The notes under the pieces were generated by a model, which saw only the letters and a program-made list of their open reading frames with translations, ran no database searches and had not been told where the DNA came from. A stretch of 64,000 nucleotides of DNA, taken from NCBI GenBank assembly GCA_001599975.1, contig BCIO01000003.1:2970677-3034676 (forward strand), in the 5' to 3' direction. This document shows, in pieces, positions 22,464 to 34,367 of this stretch. The DNA is from Cystobasidiopsis lactophilus (taxonomy: Eukaryota; Basidiomycota; Agaricostilbomycetes; Agaricostilbales; Chionosphaeraceae). Each line of letters begins with the position of its first letter. Position 1 is the first letter of the stretch. The position numbers were made by a program, and so were the translations under genes.

Positions 22464-23012
22464 CTTGTCTCTTCACTTCTCGACGGCGCGTGGGGTGTAC
22501 AAGCGTGCGAGGGGATCGAAGTTGGGAAAGTTCGCCACTCGAGTTGGGGGATTTGTCAAAGCGGCGAAATGGGCGCGATTTCCAAGGCTTCAAAGTCGAT
22601 TCCCAGTGCTCCCGGTCGCTTCTGAGTTCGAGCTAGTGGCTTTCGACCTCTTCTGAGCGTTTGAGGCAAGTGACAGCTGGCTGAGGAGGAGAGAAAGGCG
22701 TCGAAGCGCTTTCCTCCCCTCCGCGCACGCGACTTGTGGTGCGTGTCAAGAGGGCTGCTGCGGCTTGCCTCTTGGTTGTTCCTGTCCCGCGAAAGATTGT
22801 TCAGAACGGGCGTGGCTGGTTCCTCGCCCTTTTGACAGCTCTGGTCTGAGTCGGCTGCGATACCCACGGCTTTGCTTTATTAGAAAGCAGTTCGCTCCTT
22901 TGGACCAAGAAAGCCGCCGCGCCCTTTTGGGATTCTCGCGGATGTCGGCCTCGCCGGATGAAGGCCCAGGTTCGTGGCTTGTCATTGCTCTAATAGATCT
23001 CTTGGGTCTAAG
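22464..23012. other. Divergent promoter region, KIN17 / Pro-Gln-rich gene
   Basis: No gene, motif or repeat that I can support. Confidence 0.4.
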
Positions 23013-25183
23013 ATGGGACGGTTGCGCACAGGCCGGGCGGTGTATGCAGGTGAGCGGCGGCTCCCTCCTTGGCATTAAAGGCCGTGCTTCATCCAGTTGT
23101 GCTCGCAGTCTACACCAGCCCGAACCACGCTCCTGTGCCAGATCACTTGCCCACTCTGGTGAGCTGCAGCGTACTGTATTGTGTGGTGGGAAGCCAGGGC
23201 TCACGCACGCCGCAGATCGTCACGCCGTCGGGCAAGCCGTCTCAAGTGCTCTACACCTACCTCCACACCAACTTCAACCAGTGCGTGTCTCCCTCTACCT
23301 CATGCCTTGTGCATTATTTGAGCAGGCACCAACAGGGAGAACTACTTCCTAACGCCTTCGCCAAACGGGGATTTGTGCATCGCTAAACTCTACCCTTCCT
23401 CAGCCATCACCGGCGCCGCTCCGTCCTCGGGCGCGTCCTCCTCCTCCGGCCACTCGAGCAACAGCAGGGATGGGAATGCCAAAGTGGTCACTTGCGAGGC
23501 CTCGAGGTCCTTGAAGTGGGCCATGGCCAACACCGGGATCGCCATGCCAACTTACAAGCTCACTCTGCCCTCGGCTGACCCGAACGATGTGTCTGAAGAC
23601 CAGCCTTTGTTTCAGGTTGGTGTTCTCCCTACCTTATCAATGCCTACAGTGCTGATCAGAGCTTTGCAACGCCGACAGGTCGCAAAAACGAACCGCGCCG
23701 CGCCCTTCTGGACAATGTGGTACTACACCTACTCTGGCCACTTGGTGCCGCCCACGCGCGTCGAGTTTGGGCGCATCGAGAAGGCGCCGGCGGACAAGGG
23801 GGGAGGAACCAGGGTCGTCATCTCGGGCAAGACAGAGGCGGAGAAGGCGGTCTGGCAGACCTTAGGGCCTGGGAACGCCGACATGGTCGAGTGCGTGCCT
23901 CGTCCATCTACCCTATCAGTTTTTAGCAATCTGATGTGGTGGTATGTGGCATGCACAGATGGATCGTGCTGTGCGCAGCGCTCAATGTGCTCGACGACGA
24001 GATCCGCCAAGCAGCCCGCGACGCTGGCCAACCTTTGCGCCCTCCTCCATCCTCTTTGCGCACCGGAGGTGGCCCACCTCGCTCGTTTGGCCGCCCCAAC
24101 TCGGGTCCACCGGGCGGCAGCAACTCGCTCCCTTCCCAAGGGCCCGACCGCAGGCCATCTCGAGACGCGCAGTCCACCGTGTCTGACGGCCCCCGAGCGC
24201 CACCGCAGCCTAGACAACAGAGGTCGTTGGAAGCCAGCTTCCAAGCTGTCCAGCTCTCAGACCCCGGCCCGTCGTCGAGATCTAGGTCGCCCATGCCTCC
24301 ACCACCTAAAGGACCACCGCCGCAACACCCACCGCCGCAGCAACAGCAGGGGATGAGGGGACCGCCACCACCAGGGCAAGTGCAACAAGTGAGGGAGAGG
24401 ACCATGTCCACGCCCGAGTCCGGGAGAAGGCCTTCAAGGGAAGCCATCCAGCAGCAATCCCAGCGCATGCCTCTACCGCCTCAACAGCAGCAACGGGGAC
24501 CACCGCCGAACCAAGCCCTACCTCCCAATCCCCAACAGTCTTATCCTAACTACTCCCGCCCAGACTCGAGAGGCTCCAACCACCCGCCTCCCGGCATGAA
24601 TGGGCAGCAACCGCCTAACAACTACCTCGCTCGCCCAGGCGCCTTTCAAGCTCAGTCTGGGCCTTTACCGCCCGGTCCAAGACCTGGAGCTGGCCCGCCT
24701 CCGCAAGTGCCTACTAAGTCGAACACCATGCCGCCTAATTTCCAGCCGCTCGGACCTGCCGACCCACGCTCGCGACCTCCTCCCCAACAAGGGCAAGGAG
24801 GGCCCGTGGGTCCATCCTACGATGGCTTCTACCGACCTCCACCTCCTGCCTCTCCACCTCGCGGTTCTTCCCAACCTCAACAGCAGCAACAACCGCCGCC
24901 GTCGCCTTCCAAGCAACCCCAGTCAAATGGGGCGTCTAGAGCTCTGTCGTCTTACCACCGCGGCCCGATCGTGAAGCAGCCTTCTATGCCTCAAATGCGT
25001 CCACCTCCTGCTCAGCAACAGCCAATGCCACAGCAACAGCAGCAGTCGTACGACCGTCGCCCGCCCCCGTCGGGGCAAGACAACTCGGACTTGGCGTACT
25101 ACTCTCAGCAGCAGCAGCAACAGCAGAGGAAGCAGCAGTACGCGCCGGTGCAGCTGGTCGATGTCAACTTGGCGAGGCAGTAA
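23013..25183 (+). CDS. Conserved fungal protein with Pro/Gln-rich tail
   Basis: Exons 23013-23049, 23109-23158, 23216-23280, 23336-23615, 23679-23890, 23959-25183; 622 aa. Residues 1-245 form a compact region with blocks IVTPSGKPSQVLYTYLHTNF, LKWAMANTGIAMP, PFWTMWYYTYSGHLVPPTRVEFG and VEWIVLCAALNVLDDEIRQAA; the rest is strongly Pro, Gln, Ser rich, with poly-Q runs near 25030 and 25110 and a short ordered end (YAPVQLVDVNLARQ). I do not know the family. The low-complexity tail is typical of scaffold or RNA-granule proteins, but that is only a resemblance. ATG 23013 is chosen because it is the only start giving phase 1 at the first intron. Confidence 0.7.
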
Positions 25184-25383
25184 CCTTTTGGATTTTCTTG
25201 CTTGTACAACCTCTTAATTACATTCCCCCAAGACCCTTTCGATCTTTGAAATACCACAACTTGTTCTAGAATCTTTTGCTGTCCTCTTGGCTCATCTGGA
25301 GTTTGGTGGCGACTGTGGCGGCGGCGGAATTGATCCAACCGAGTTTATGAAGGCTATCTCCAAAACCGCCGTCTTTGCCCAAT

Positions 25384-26804
25384 ATGGCTAGTGCCAGAGA
25401 CCCCACCGTGGATGTGCTCAAGGGCCTTACATTGACTGGCGTGAGCTCCTTACGCTTTGAACCCACGCTGGGTGGCGATTGAACTGGCGCGGTCGGGGCA
25501 GATGATTCTGGTCAACACCAGAAGCCCCGACGGTCCCAGCTGGCTACAGCATTCTTGGACTAGAGGACCAGTCACTTATGCCGATGTAAATGCCCTTTGA
25601 AGGCCTTCGAGAAGGACGAGGCTAAAGGAAATGGACAGACCGTCTTCCCTTGCTTCCTATTTGCCAGCGGCCTCACCGCCAAGCCCAAGCCAGCTCCCTC
25701 TTCCATTTTACGCCGAGTGATCACTTTGGGCTTATACGGAGTGATCTACAACTGCGCCGGCCGCATCTTGTTCGACCCAACCTCGCTCGTCGAAGACTAT
25801 CAGTTCCTCCGCCTGCCCTCTGTCCTAGGACGCATAGCCTTGCCTTCGGCTGTAGTTTCTTTAGGATCCTACCTACCCATTCCCGAAGTCTTGCCGGTGG
25901 TCTTGGTTTCGGCTTGGTACATCGTCAGGCATTTCTTCAGCGGCCCAGAACCGTACGACGATCTGGCGCACTCTGTCGATTCGAAGTTAGACTCTGCAGT
26001 GTTTGGACCTAATCACCTTTATTTGCCGGTATGGGCCAAGTCTTCTATTCTTCTGATTAAGGCATTTAAGGACGAGTCGTGAACAGGACGAGCCCTTTGA
26101 CCCGGAAGGCCTCTTTGGATCTTTGCTGACAGCGCCGGTTTCCATATGGTCCGGTAAGCACTAAGCACTGAGCTCGTGTCTGAACGGCGCCAATGCCAAA
26201 GAGTACAGGAACACTCTTCAGGCAGCGCGTCCTCCCTTGGCTCAAATCGGTCTTTGCCAAGTCGTTGCGGTCCACACCCACTGAAAACACACCTCTTATA
26301 CCAACTGACGTGGAGCCGGCTGCCCTTGGCCTACACTGGGCCGCCACTGCTGTCGCGTCGTTCGCTGTCGGTCAGCTGTTGACACTAGGGCTATCGAAAA
26401 TCACACCCTCTTCGAAAATGTTTTGGACACCTACTTTCGTCATTGAAAACTTCTTCAATAGCGTCGCCTACTACGCCCTTGTCTCGGCCTTTCTCGCAGC
26501 AGAGAAGGCCGCCACCAGAGCCGGCACGCCATTTTTGGCGCCCCTTCTTAGCTTCGTCCGGTTGACCTTTCAAACTGCTGGAAGCATGTCGCTCGAGCTC
26601 TATATGCTCTCTGGCTTCTTTGAAGTGCTGTTGGGCGACATCGCTGTGAGTAAATCCGGCAAGAGCTCGTGGGACATTGTGCGCATCGTCCTTCAGCACC
26701 TGGTGGGCAAGCAAGCAGCTGGTGTCGGAACGAGTCTCATTTTCATGGGTCTTTTGGCGGGAATCGTCAGTGTGATGCAGAGATACGGGCTGCGTTTGCG
26801 CTAG
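25384..26804 (+). CDS. HGSNAT-like membrane acyltransferase, copy 1
   Basis: Exons 25384-25440, 25502-25585, 25639-26028, 26087-26153, 26209-26804; 397 aa. The start DPTVDVLKGLTLTGMILVN, then RGPVTYAD and TVFPCFLFASGL, are the N-terminal signature of the heparan-alpha-glucosaminide N-acetyltransferase/NagX/DUF5009 family of multi-pass acyltransferases. FDPEGLFGSL is the later family motif. About seven hydrophobic segments are visible, fewer than in long family members; a lumenal His in the usual position near the first segment (LQHSWTRG) is kept. It may transfer acetyl or similar groups across a membrane; the fungal substrate is unknown. Forms a tandem pair with the gene at 27188. Confidence 0.75.
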
Positions 26805-27187
26805 CCAGTGTGACTGCTAACGATGGCTGGGGCTTTTGGTGGTGTGTTCTCGTCCCAGATGGCTGTATATTGTCAATGATGAACGGAACGAGACATACAC
26901 GCACCAAAATCATCGCGACGGCCAGACCACGCCCCGCCACCAGCTCTTGGAGTTGACTTATTCAACCACTGTGTTTTTCCTCGCACGACTCGCTTATGAC
27001 TGCTTGCTCTAATCTGCTCTGGATCTGATGTATTGACAGAAGAAACGACGTTATCTCTGCTTCGGGACTTTACAGTATCGCACTGCTCGACTCGCTCGCT
27101 GAGACTGTCCGGTTTGACTTCGCGCGCCTTTCGCTCTTCCGTCTGCATCAACCGCCACCGCTCTCTAGTGAGATTGATTCTGAAAGC
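26805..27187. other. Spacer between tandem acyltransferases
   Basis: No supported gene; a minus-strand open frame (26873-27613) is an antisense shadow running into the next gene. Confidence 0.4.
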
Positions 27188-28794
27188 ATGGCAACGGAAG
27201 GCTCGTCCCCGATTCCCTCTCGAGATGCGACGGTCGATGTCCTCAAGGGCCTGGCGCTGACCGGGGTGAGCACTTCTGATCATTGGCGCTTTCACACGGC
27301 GTCCTTTGATCGGGCTAAGCGTTCTAGGTCTGTCTTGTGAACACGGCGAGCGACGAAAGACCGAGCTGGCTAAACCATTCTGGGTCAAGAGGTCCGGTGA
27401 CCTTTGCCGATGTGAGTTCACGCAATCCCCTTCGGACACCAGGATCCCATCAAGGTGCTTAAAATGCACTCTCAGACCATATTCCCGTGCTTGTTGTTCG
27501 GAAGCGGCCTTATGGCCAAGTCCAAGCCGCCTGTCGCTCCTCTCATTCGAAGAGTTTTGACGCTTGGCACTTACGGCATTGTGTACAATGTTTCTGGGCC
27601 TCTTCTGTTTCATCCATCATCACTGCTGCGCAATTATGGCTCCATTGGCATACCATCCGTCTTGGGCCGTATTGGCTTGTCCTCGACCATCTCATCTCTC
27701 GGCTCCTACTCCCCTTTTTTTGCGTCGCTGCCGATCGCTCTCTTTTCAGCTTGGGGTTTTCTCCGAACTCTTTGCAATGGGCCTCGCCCGTATGAAGAGC
27801 TCTGGCAGTCAGTCGATTCGAAAGTCGATGTCGCGGTCTTCGGAGCCTCTCACCTTTACATGCCTGTATTTCATGCCTTTCCTTTCAATCTATTGTCACT
27901 TACATCCTTAAGGAACGAAATCAGGAAGAGAAATTTGATCCGGCTGGCCTGTTTGCATCCCTATTTACATCTCCAGTATCGGTCTGGGCGGGTGAGCCAA
28001 CGTTCTTCCATAGCTGGGTCATACAGCTCATCTTAGAAGCAACAGGGACTCTCTTCCAACGACAGATCGCGTCCGGCATGGACTCTGCTTTCGAGCGATT
28101 CATCTGTTGGTGGTGGCGAACAGGCAGGCAGCGGTCGTCCCCGTCTGCGACTCTCATCCCTCTATCAAACTCGGCTCCTGCTTCCCCCAATTTGTCACCA
28201 GATGCTTCCGCCCTAGACCCGGACTCTGCCGCACCCCTGCTGTTTTCGGAAGAGACGGCTGGAGACACAACTCCATCAACATCGGTGGTTGTAGAAGCAA
28301 GCACTACCAAATCACTTTGTAAAGCATTCGGTTGGGTGGCGACCGCTGTCATCTCTTTCGCTCTTGGTCAATTGTCGTCGCGTGCGCTCCGTGGCCTTTC
28401 ACCTTCGTCCAAGATGTTTTGGACACCGACTTTCGTCATCGAAACGTCTTTTACCAACATTTCCTATTACTGCCTGGCTGCTACACTCATCTCGGCGGAA
28501 CAGGCAGCTGCTGACACGCCCATCGTTGGCTCTCTTCTCACTTTCGTTCGGAGCTCTCTTCAAGCCGGCGGCCAGTTTTCACTCGACCTCTATCTGCTAT
28601 CAGCTTTCCTGCACAAGCTCCTCGACTGGATTGCTGTCACTCCAACCGCCAGCAAATGGGATCTAGTCAGACTGGGCTTTCAGGGGCTCGGCATCCCAAA
28701 GAAAGCTGCAAGCGTGATGGTCAGCTTGGCGTTCATGTTGCTCCTTACAGGCGTTGGTCGCATTCAGCGTCGATACAACGTGCGATTGCCTTGA
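27188..28794 (+). CDS. HGSNAT-like membrane acyltransferase, copy 2
   Basis: Exons 27188-27265, 27328-27411, 27476-27865, 27925-27991, 28046-28794; 455 aa. Tandem paralog of the preceding gene: all four introns lie at equivalent codons and exons 2, 3 and 4 have identical lengths (84, 390, 67 nt). Family motifs DATVDVLKGLALTGVCLVN, RGPVTFAD, FPCLLFGSGLMAKSK, GRIGLSSTISSLGSYSP and FDPAGLFASL are present. The main difference is a Ser/Pro-rich insert of about 60 residues between the last N-terminal segment and the C-terminal membrane block, plausibly a cytosolic or lumenal loop. The C-terminal blocks share KMFWTPTFVIE in both copies. Confidence 0.75.
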
Positions 28795-29029
28795 CAGGAG
28801 ACGGAAGAGGCGGATGGGTGGCAAATCAGAGGTGGAGCCCCGACTTGCCGGATTGTTTACTCCTTTTTGCAATTCAGTTTCTAGCTGTGGAGAGGCCCTT
28901 TTGAAGACTCTTGAAGGCTGTTCGCGAACAATTACCATATTTGGCAGGTCTAGGTGGAGTTCCGGCCCTTCCGACCCTTCCGCACGTCACAAGTCAAGTT
29001 GTTTTCTTTCGCCTCCTCCTGCTCCAGCC

Positions 29030-30836
29030 ATGGCGACTCTGTGTAATGCAGCACGGCTACCCCAGAACCTTGCCGCTTTGCATCTAGTACCAATCGCAGG
29101 GCCATCCAAGACACGGCACAGCGCCAGGTCGACGCATTCTTCGGCGTCCCACTGCAAGAAGTGCCACCGCCTCAAGCGGCGCCAGTCCCTTTCCTCTGCT
29201 CATGCTTCACCAACAAGCAATGAGAAGCACCCCGTATCTAGGCACGGCGCCACCCGAGCTCTCACCACCGTCGCGGAAACTTCCTCTGGCCAGCAAACCA
29301 ATGAAGCTTTGACTTTCAAGCAAGAGTCCAGCCAGGCCGATCCCTTGCAAAAGCTTCTGCGCTATCCCACCCTGTTTGATCCTGTTAGGACTCCTCGCCT
29401 TCCTATAGTGCGTTCCTGTCGAAATGCGCAGATAAAGAAGGCGCCCCTGACACGTTTCTGTCCAGGTATTGGGCCACGGTGGGTGCTCATGCGCGCTGTA
29501 TTCGACCTTTGGAGCTCAGAATCCATCAAGGTCTTTTTGGTTTCGATACGTTTGGCATCTCGCTGCTGCCCCAGTACCAGATTCATTACTGGAGCGCCGT
29601 GCTGGAAATCCTCAAGAAACGTGTCGGGGCGGAAGTTATTGTCACTGCTGTACCTGCGTACGTCGTTCTAGTTTGATTCGGCGCTGTTGGCTTATACCCT
29701 TGCAGCTCCGGGGCCATCAAGACGCGAGCAGAGGCTTTGCATGATCATTTGTACAAGCGAATCTATGGCCAGGAAGTCAACCTTTTGGCCCACTCAATGG
29801 TTGGTCTGCCCCCATTCCACATTGAAACCATGTCTGAGCTGCATTCTAGGGCGGCTTGGACGCTCGGTGGCTCCTCAGCCATATTCGACCCACTGCTTAC
29901 CACCCGGTCTCGCTGATGACATTATCCACGCCCCACCACGGCTCCGACTTCATGGCCTGGTGCCGAGCGAACATTGGTGTGGGCGCGATTCGAGAGCCGG
30001 TTCCATCCCGAGAAGAGGTGGTGAAAGACATCCGCCGCCTACCCTACTCGCTAAGCGAGCCGATCTTCTCCGTCCCAAAGGCGCTGGCCGCTACCGAGAA
30101 GAAGACATCAGGAGGCATCTTCCCTGGAGTCGGCTCTGCGCTGAGCTCCTACCTCTTGAAGCTGCTCGACTCGCCCGCTTACTCCAACCTCACGCCAGAA
30201 TATCTGGCCAACGTTTTCAATCCCGCGACACCCAACCGAGACAATGTTCGTTACTTCAGCGTTGCCGCTAAAGCTCCTTCGTTGGGTCCCTGGCACCCTC
30301 TGTGGCTGCCAAAAGTCATTCTGGACGCGGCGGACCGAAAACGCGTGGAGGATTTGGGTCAGGCCAAGTCGGCAGGGAACGACGGCCTGGTGCCCATCGA
30401 GTCGGCCATGTGGGGAGAGTTCTTGGGCACTGTGGAGGAATGCGACCATTGGGAGCTGCGGGGTGCGGCAGGCATTCGGAAGCCGCTGCAGGCTCTGAAG
30501 CCGAAGGAGAACGGCGAACGCCAGCCGCAAGAGGGTCTCAGCGCGCTGTACGAGAAGATTGACAAGATCAGCAAAGACGGCGCGGAACCCAGGGACGACA
30601 AGCAAGCCGCTTCGGGGGCCTCGAAGATTGCAGACTGGATCTCCAAGCGAATCCCGATCGCCTCCGCCACCAACAGCAAGCCCCGCACTGAGCGCCCGAT
30701 GCCACGCCCGATTGTCCTCGCAGACGAAGACGTCAACCTGCGTTTCACATCAAAGCAGAAGCCAGATGCCGGGAAGTATAACTTGGAAGGGCTGTACGTT
30801 GCCCTGACGAGGAAGTTGTACGACGAAGGATACTAG
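29030..30836 (+). CDS. TGL2: Alpha/beta-hydrolase lipase, TGL2-like
   Basis: Exons 29030-29407, 29466-29478, 29531-29657, 29706-29799, 29850-30836; 532 aa. Core motifs: VLGHGLFGFDTFG (oxyanion region), then the nucleophile elbow LLAHSMGGLDARW, whose Ser sits directly before a 50-nt intron, then LSTPHHGSDF, and a distal GNDGLVPIESAMWG with the likely Asp and CDHWELRG with the likely His. This is the arrangement of bacterial-type triacylglycerol lipases and of yeast mitochondrial Tgl2. The N-terminal 110 residues are basic and Ser rich, compatible with a mitochondrial presequence. Exon 2 is a 13-nt microexon (VLGH plus one base). Confidence 0.8.
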
Positions 30837-30955
30837 ATGTCCATGAAACAAATGAAGAAGGCTGTGCATAGCAAGATTGCAGATGTCGAACGGTTTATCT
30901 GAGGGACATCGAACGACGACTGCTCATTGGTTCTTGGGGGCGACCTATCGGAGTT

Positions 30956-32684
30956 CTAGTAGTAGTAGTCGCGGTAGTCGCGTTCAAGAGGAACGTAGCC
31001 AGGATCAATGGCGCCGTCTGATGCCAGATTTCTGAGTAAAAAACAGAGGATTGGAAGGAAAAGGTGACTTACAACGGAAGACTCCGTCGATATAGCGCTC
31101 TCCTTGGCGAGGACCTGTTCAGCCAACTGGTCAGATAGGAAATTGGACAGCAAAATACACCACAATTCACCCCAGTAGTACGTGGAAGTGTCGCGGACGG
31201 TCGAAATGCCAGCAGCGCCAGCGAGGTTGAGGTAGCCCTCCTGCATCTGAGGGGCGGCAGAGGCGCCCACCACGCCAGCGATTTGGGTGTCAGGCCACTC
31301 AGCTCGGCAGTAGACGCAAGTGACTTTGACGCCCTTGGCGCGGTTCGAAGCGGACCATTGTTGGAAACCTAAAGACGATTTAGAACATGGCGGGAGTGCT
31401 TTCAATGAAGCGACCTACAGACCGTGTGCAAGGCTCCGCCACAGCTCGTTTCACAGAAAGTGAGCTGGCTGTGGAAAAACTCCGGCATAAGAGAGTGAAG
31501 GGAAGGAAGAAAAGTTGGAGCTCACTTCTCTTGGCCGGGGGACAGATCGTCGTAGCAAATCGGGCAGGAGTCATCCTCTTGAGGCAACCTCTTCTTGCCG
31601 CCAGCATCATCCTCTGGGATGGCAGAGTCGGCGGAGACTTCGCCAGTAGCCTTGCGCAGGGCGTCGGTCAAACGGGCGTTGACGACGGAGATCGGGCTGG
31701 CAGGGGCAGCGTCGAAGATGGACTTCAGCTCGGTGGTCAAGAGGGCGCGTTGATAGTACAGCTCCGACGAGCCGGGAGTCTGGCCAAGGCATTTGATCAT
31801 CACAAAGAGGATGTGCTTGCATTGGCCTTTCTTGATGCCTGCCAAGTGCATTTGGGTCAGCAAGCGGCCAGATGGGGTTCCACCACATGATACGCACCAT
31901 CAGGGCAGTCGCACGATGGCAATGCGTTGATTTTGACGGTGTCTGCAGGGCAAGGTCAGGAAAACGAATGCCTCAGGCAGGACAATGCACTCACAGACGT
32001 TGCCAGTGCTGCCGAGGACAGAGAAGACCTCTTCCAAAGCGTCCGGGGTGCGCTGTCGGCTAAGAACAGAACAAGTCAGTCTCGTCGAGGGCCCGAAAAG
32101 GAAGGACGAACTCCAGCATGAAGAATCTGCGCAAGCGGCTTGAGCAAATGGAAAGATAATCAGCGCTGTCACACACACCTCTGGCCATAGACCCGCTCGA
32201 CCTTCTCCTGCAAGTTCTTGGGGATTTTCTTTTTCCACATCTGCGGATTGTGTGATGAGATCGAGCAGAAGTCCACTGCAGGAAGAGCCGAACCGCCAAT
32301 CTCTTCTCGACAGGTTCGCCGTCGGCCGCCTTGCCTTTGCCCTTCTGCGATGATGCGTGTGAGTAGGACTTAGATGATGTTCAGATGTGAGGAATGCTCA
32401 CGCCGCGAGGGGCCTTGGCCTTGGTTTGCGAAGGGCCAGCCGCTTCATTATTGGTGGCGGCGGGCTTGCTTGGGTAAAAATCTTCGTCTTCGCTCTCTCG
32501 ATAGTCCACTTTGGCCTGAGTAGCCTTGATGCGCTTGGCTGAAGGGCTCAGCAGAGTTAGTATTCGCCGTTCCCGTCGCCTGTCAAGCTGAGAGTGTGCT
32601 CTCACGTTTGGAGCCGCCGACCGCAGCTGAGGGCGCCTCCGGGGTGTAGTCCTCGTCCACCGATCCTGCGCGTTTCACTCCCAT
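30956..32684 (-). CDS. SWIM plus RING finger protein (probable E3 ligase)
   Basis: First exons 32606-32684 and 32402-32538 encode a charged N-terminus; then KKKIPKNLQEKVERVYGQ leads to FSVLGSTGNVYTV and the SWIM zinc site CDCPDGIKKGQCKH. A RING-like domain follows: CPICYDDL, CETSCGGALHTVC, FQQW, CVYC, with the HTVC codon joined across a 50-nt intron. This SWIM-RING layout is found in eukaryotic E3 ubiquitin ligases of the ZSWIM2/MEX kind. The C-terminus VNLAG-like block, DTSTYYWGPRQGERY and DYRDYYY is clear, but two junctions (around 32040-32170 and 31030-31075) are unsettled: the first may use a poor GC donor and the last intron would be only about 40 nt. It is convergent with the lipase gene (119 nt). 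Confidence 0.72.
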
Positions 32685-33191
32685 CTTTGTTCGTTGGTCC
32701 AAAGAGCAATTGCCTCGCTGCTGCGCTCCAGGGAGGCCCCTTTCTCCTGCCTCAGGAATTTCGCACTCCAACTTGTGGTGCACATGTGGCGCTTTGCTGG
32801 AGCCACAGCTCTTCCGGGAACACTGATCCCTGCCCTGGTCCTGCGCTTCTTAACGGAGTATATAAAGAAACATTAGGTGGAAGGCCCTAAAAGTCGCCGC
32901 TTCCGCAGGTTCCTGTGGAATGTGACCGCGCCGCGCCGCCTCTTTGGTGGCGATGTCTTTGGCAGTTGCCACCTTGACTGCTGCATGAATGCCTTGCGCT
33001 TGTGTATTTTTGGACACGGGGTCTCTTTATGATGTGGATCCGTCCATTTGAACAAGAAGCTTCGGACACTGCCCTCCTCGAGTCTGCGGCCCGGCGCTGC
33101 CGCCTCCCCACCGTTGTCTCTGCCGTGGACAGCCTCTGCGACGACTATAAAACGCATTCTATTCTCTTGCTCCAGGACCAAGTCAAACGAT
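32685..33191. other. Divergent promoter region, SWIM-RING / secreted protein
   Basis: Contains a TATA-like TATAAA at 33147 and several CT-rich tracts shortly before the secreted protein start; no gene. Confidence 0.4.
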
Positions 33192-33811
33192 ATGCTCGCC
33201 ATCCTGGCTGTTCTCGCTTTGCCTTTGCTCGCTCTCGCTTCTCCTCTCACCAAGCGAGCGCCTGCCGTGCCCTACCCGATCGACTGTGGTACCAGCCCCT
33301 CCAGCTGTCCGTCGAACGGTCCTTCTGGTTGGGTGAACTACCCGAACGGCGGCGCATACTTCAAAACATCCTACCTCTACGATGGCGTTATTCCATTCTC
33401 CTACCAGACTGTGTAAGGGATCTTGGCAGGGTGCGAGGCTTTGACTCAGTAAACGCTACAGCTCCCAATCCAACATTTGGACCACCAAAGTCGATCTTTA
33501 CTTGGACGGCTCTGCGAACAATCAAGGCACCTACTACGTTCGTTCTCTCTCTGACTCGGAGTGGCTACAATCTAATGTCTGACGCAGCTTGCTTCGTTGT
33601 CCCCACCCAGCAAGGGCGGTCTGATTCAGGCTGACATCTCCATTCCTCGTGAGTCTCCATAATTCACGAGAAGGCTGCTCATTCAAGCTGTCTTACAGCT
33701 CAATTCAACGACGGCACCATTCCCGACGCCTCTTATGGCCTCAAGGTTGTCGAAGTCCAGGCATACAAGCCATCTGGTTCTTCTGATCCCCACGCCATCA
33801 GCTTCACGTAG
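33192..33811 (+). CDS. Small secreted protein
   Basis: Exons 33192-33412, 33462-33537, 33588-33648, 33699-33811; 156 aa. Residues 1-18 are a clear signal peptide (hydrophobic Leu/Ala core), followed by SPLTKR, a Kex2-type propeptide site, so the mature chain probably begins at about residue 24. The mature part has three Cys, two of them in CGTSPSSC, and regular WTTKVDLYLDG / ISIPAQFNDGTIPDASYGLKVVEVQ segments typical of a beta-sandwich extracellular protein. I do not recognise the family; size and Kex2 site suit a cell-wall protein or effector-like protein. A TATA-like box lies about 45 nt upstream. Confidence 0.68.
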
Positions 33812-34367
33812 GTGGCAAATCCGAGCTCGCCTCGCCAAGGCTTCCCTGATGCATCGAGTCACAGTGCGGCAGCTCCTCAAATTGGAATCTGCAGTGTCTG
33901 GGGCACCAGTCCATTGGCTACGTGCTAGTGCTAGTCTCGCGCAGCTCGCATTAACACTTCCTCTCTTCACGCCCTTTACGGACACTTTACGAACCTTTTA
34001 CACTTGTAGAAACGACCTTGCACTTTTGAATTCTGATACAGCACTCAAACTTTGCTGTCCATCACCAAAGCAACTGGCGCTCGGTCACAGATGAAAGTGA
34101 AGCGAAAAACGAAGTTGGTATTCACGCGAACCCTGGCACTTCTCGTGCTGGAAATCAAACGATGCTATAGTACAACAGCTCGACGACGCGGACGGCGCGA
34201 ACAAAGTGAAGGAAATTGTACAATTACTCCGTCTTGGGCAATTAAGGACTGACTCCACCGCAGGCACGGGCAACTCTGGACTGATATAATGCCACTGTCA
34301 CAAGACCAAGGAGGCTGGAAAAGAGGGGTGGTGGAAACGAGGGCGGGTGCAGGAAGCAGCGTGGGGG
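33812..34367. other. Convergent 3' intergenic region
   Basis: Begins with GGTGGCAAA directly at the stop codon of the secreted protein (33811-33819). No supported gene. Confidence 0.35.

Noticed and set aside
23729-24503. Antisense open frames across the Pro/Gln-rich gene
   Set aside because: Low-complexity shadows of the plus-strand Pro/Gln codons.
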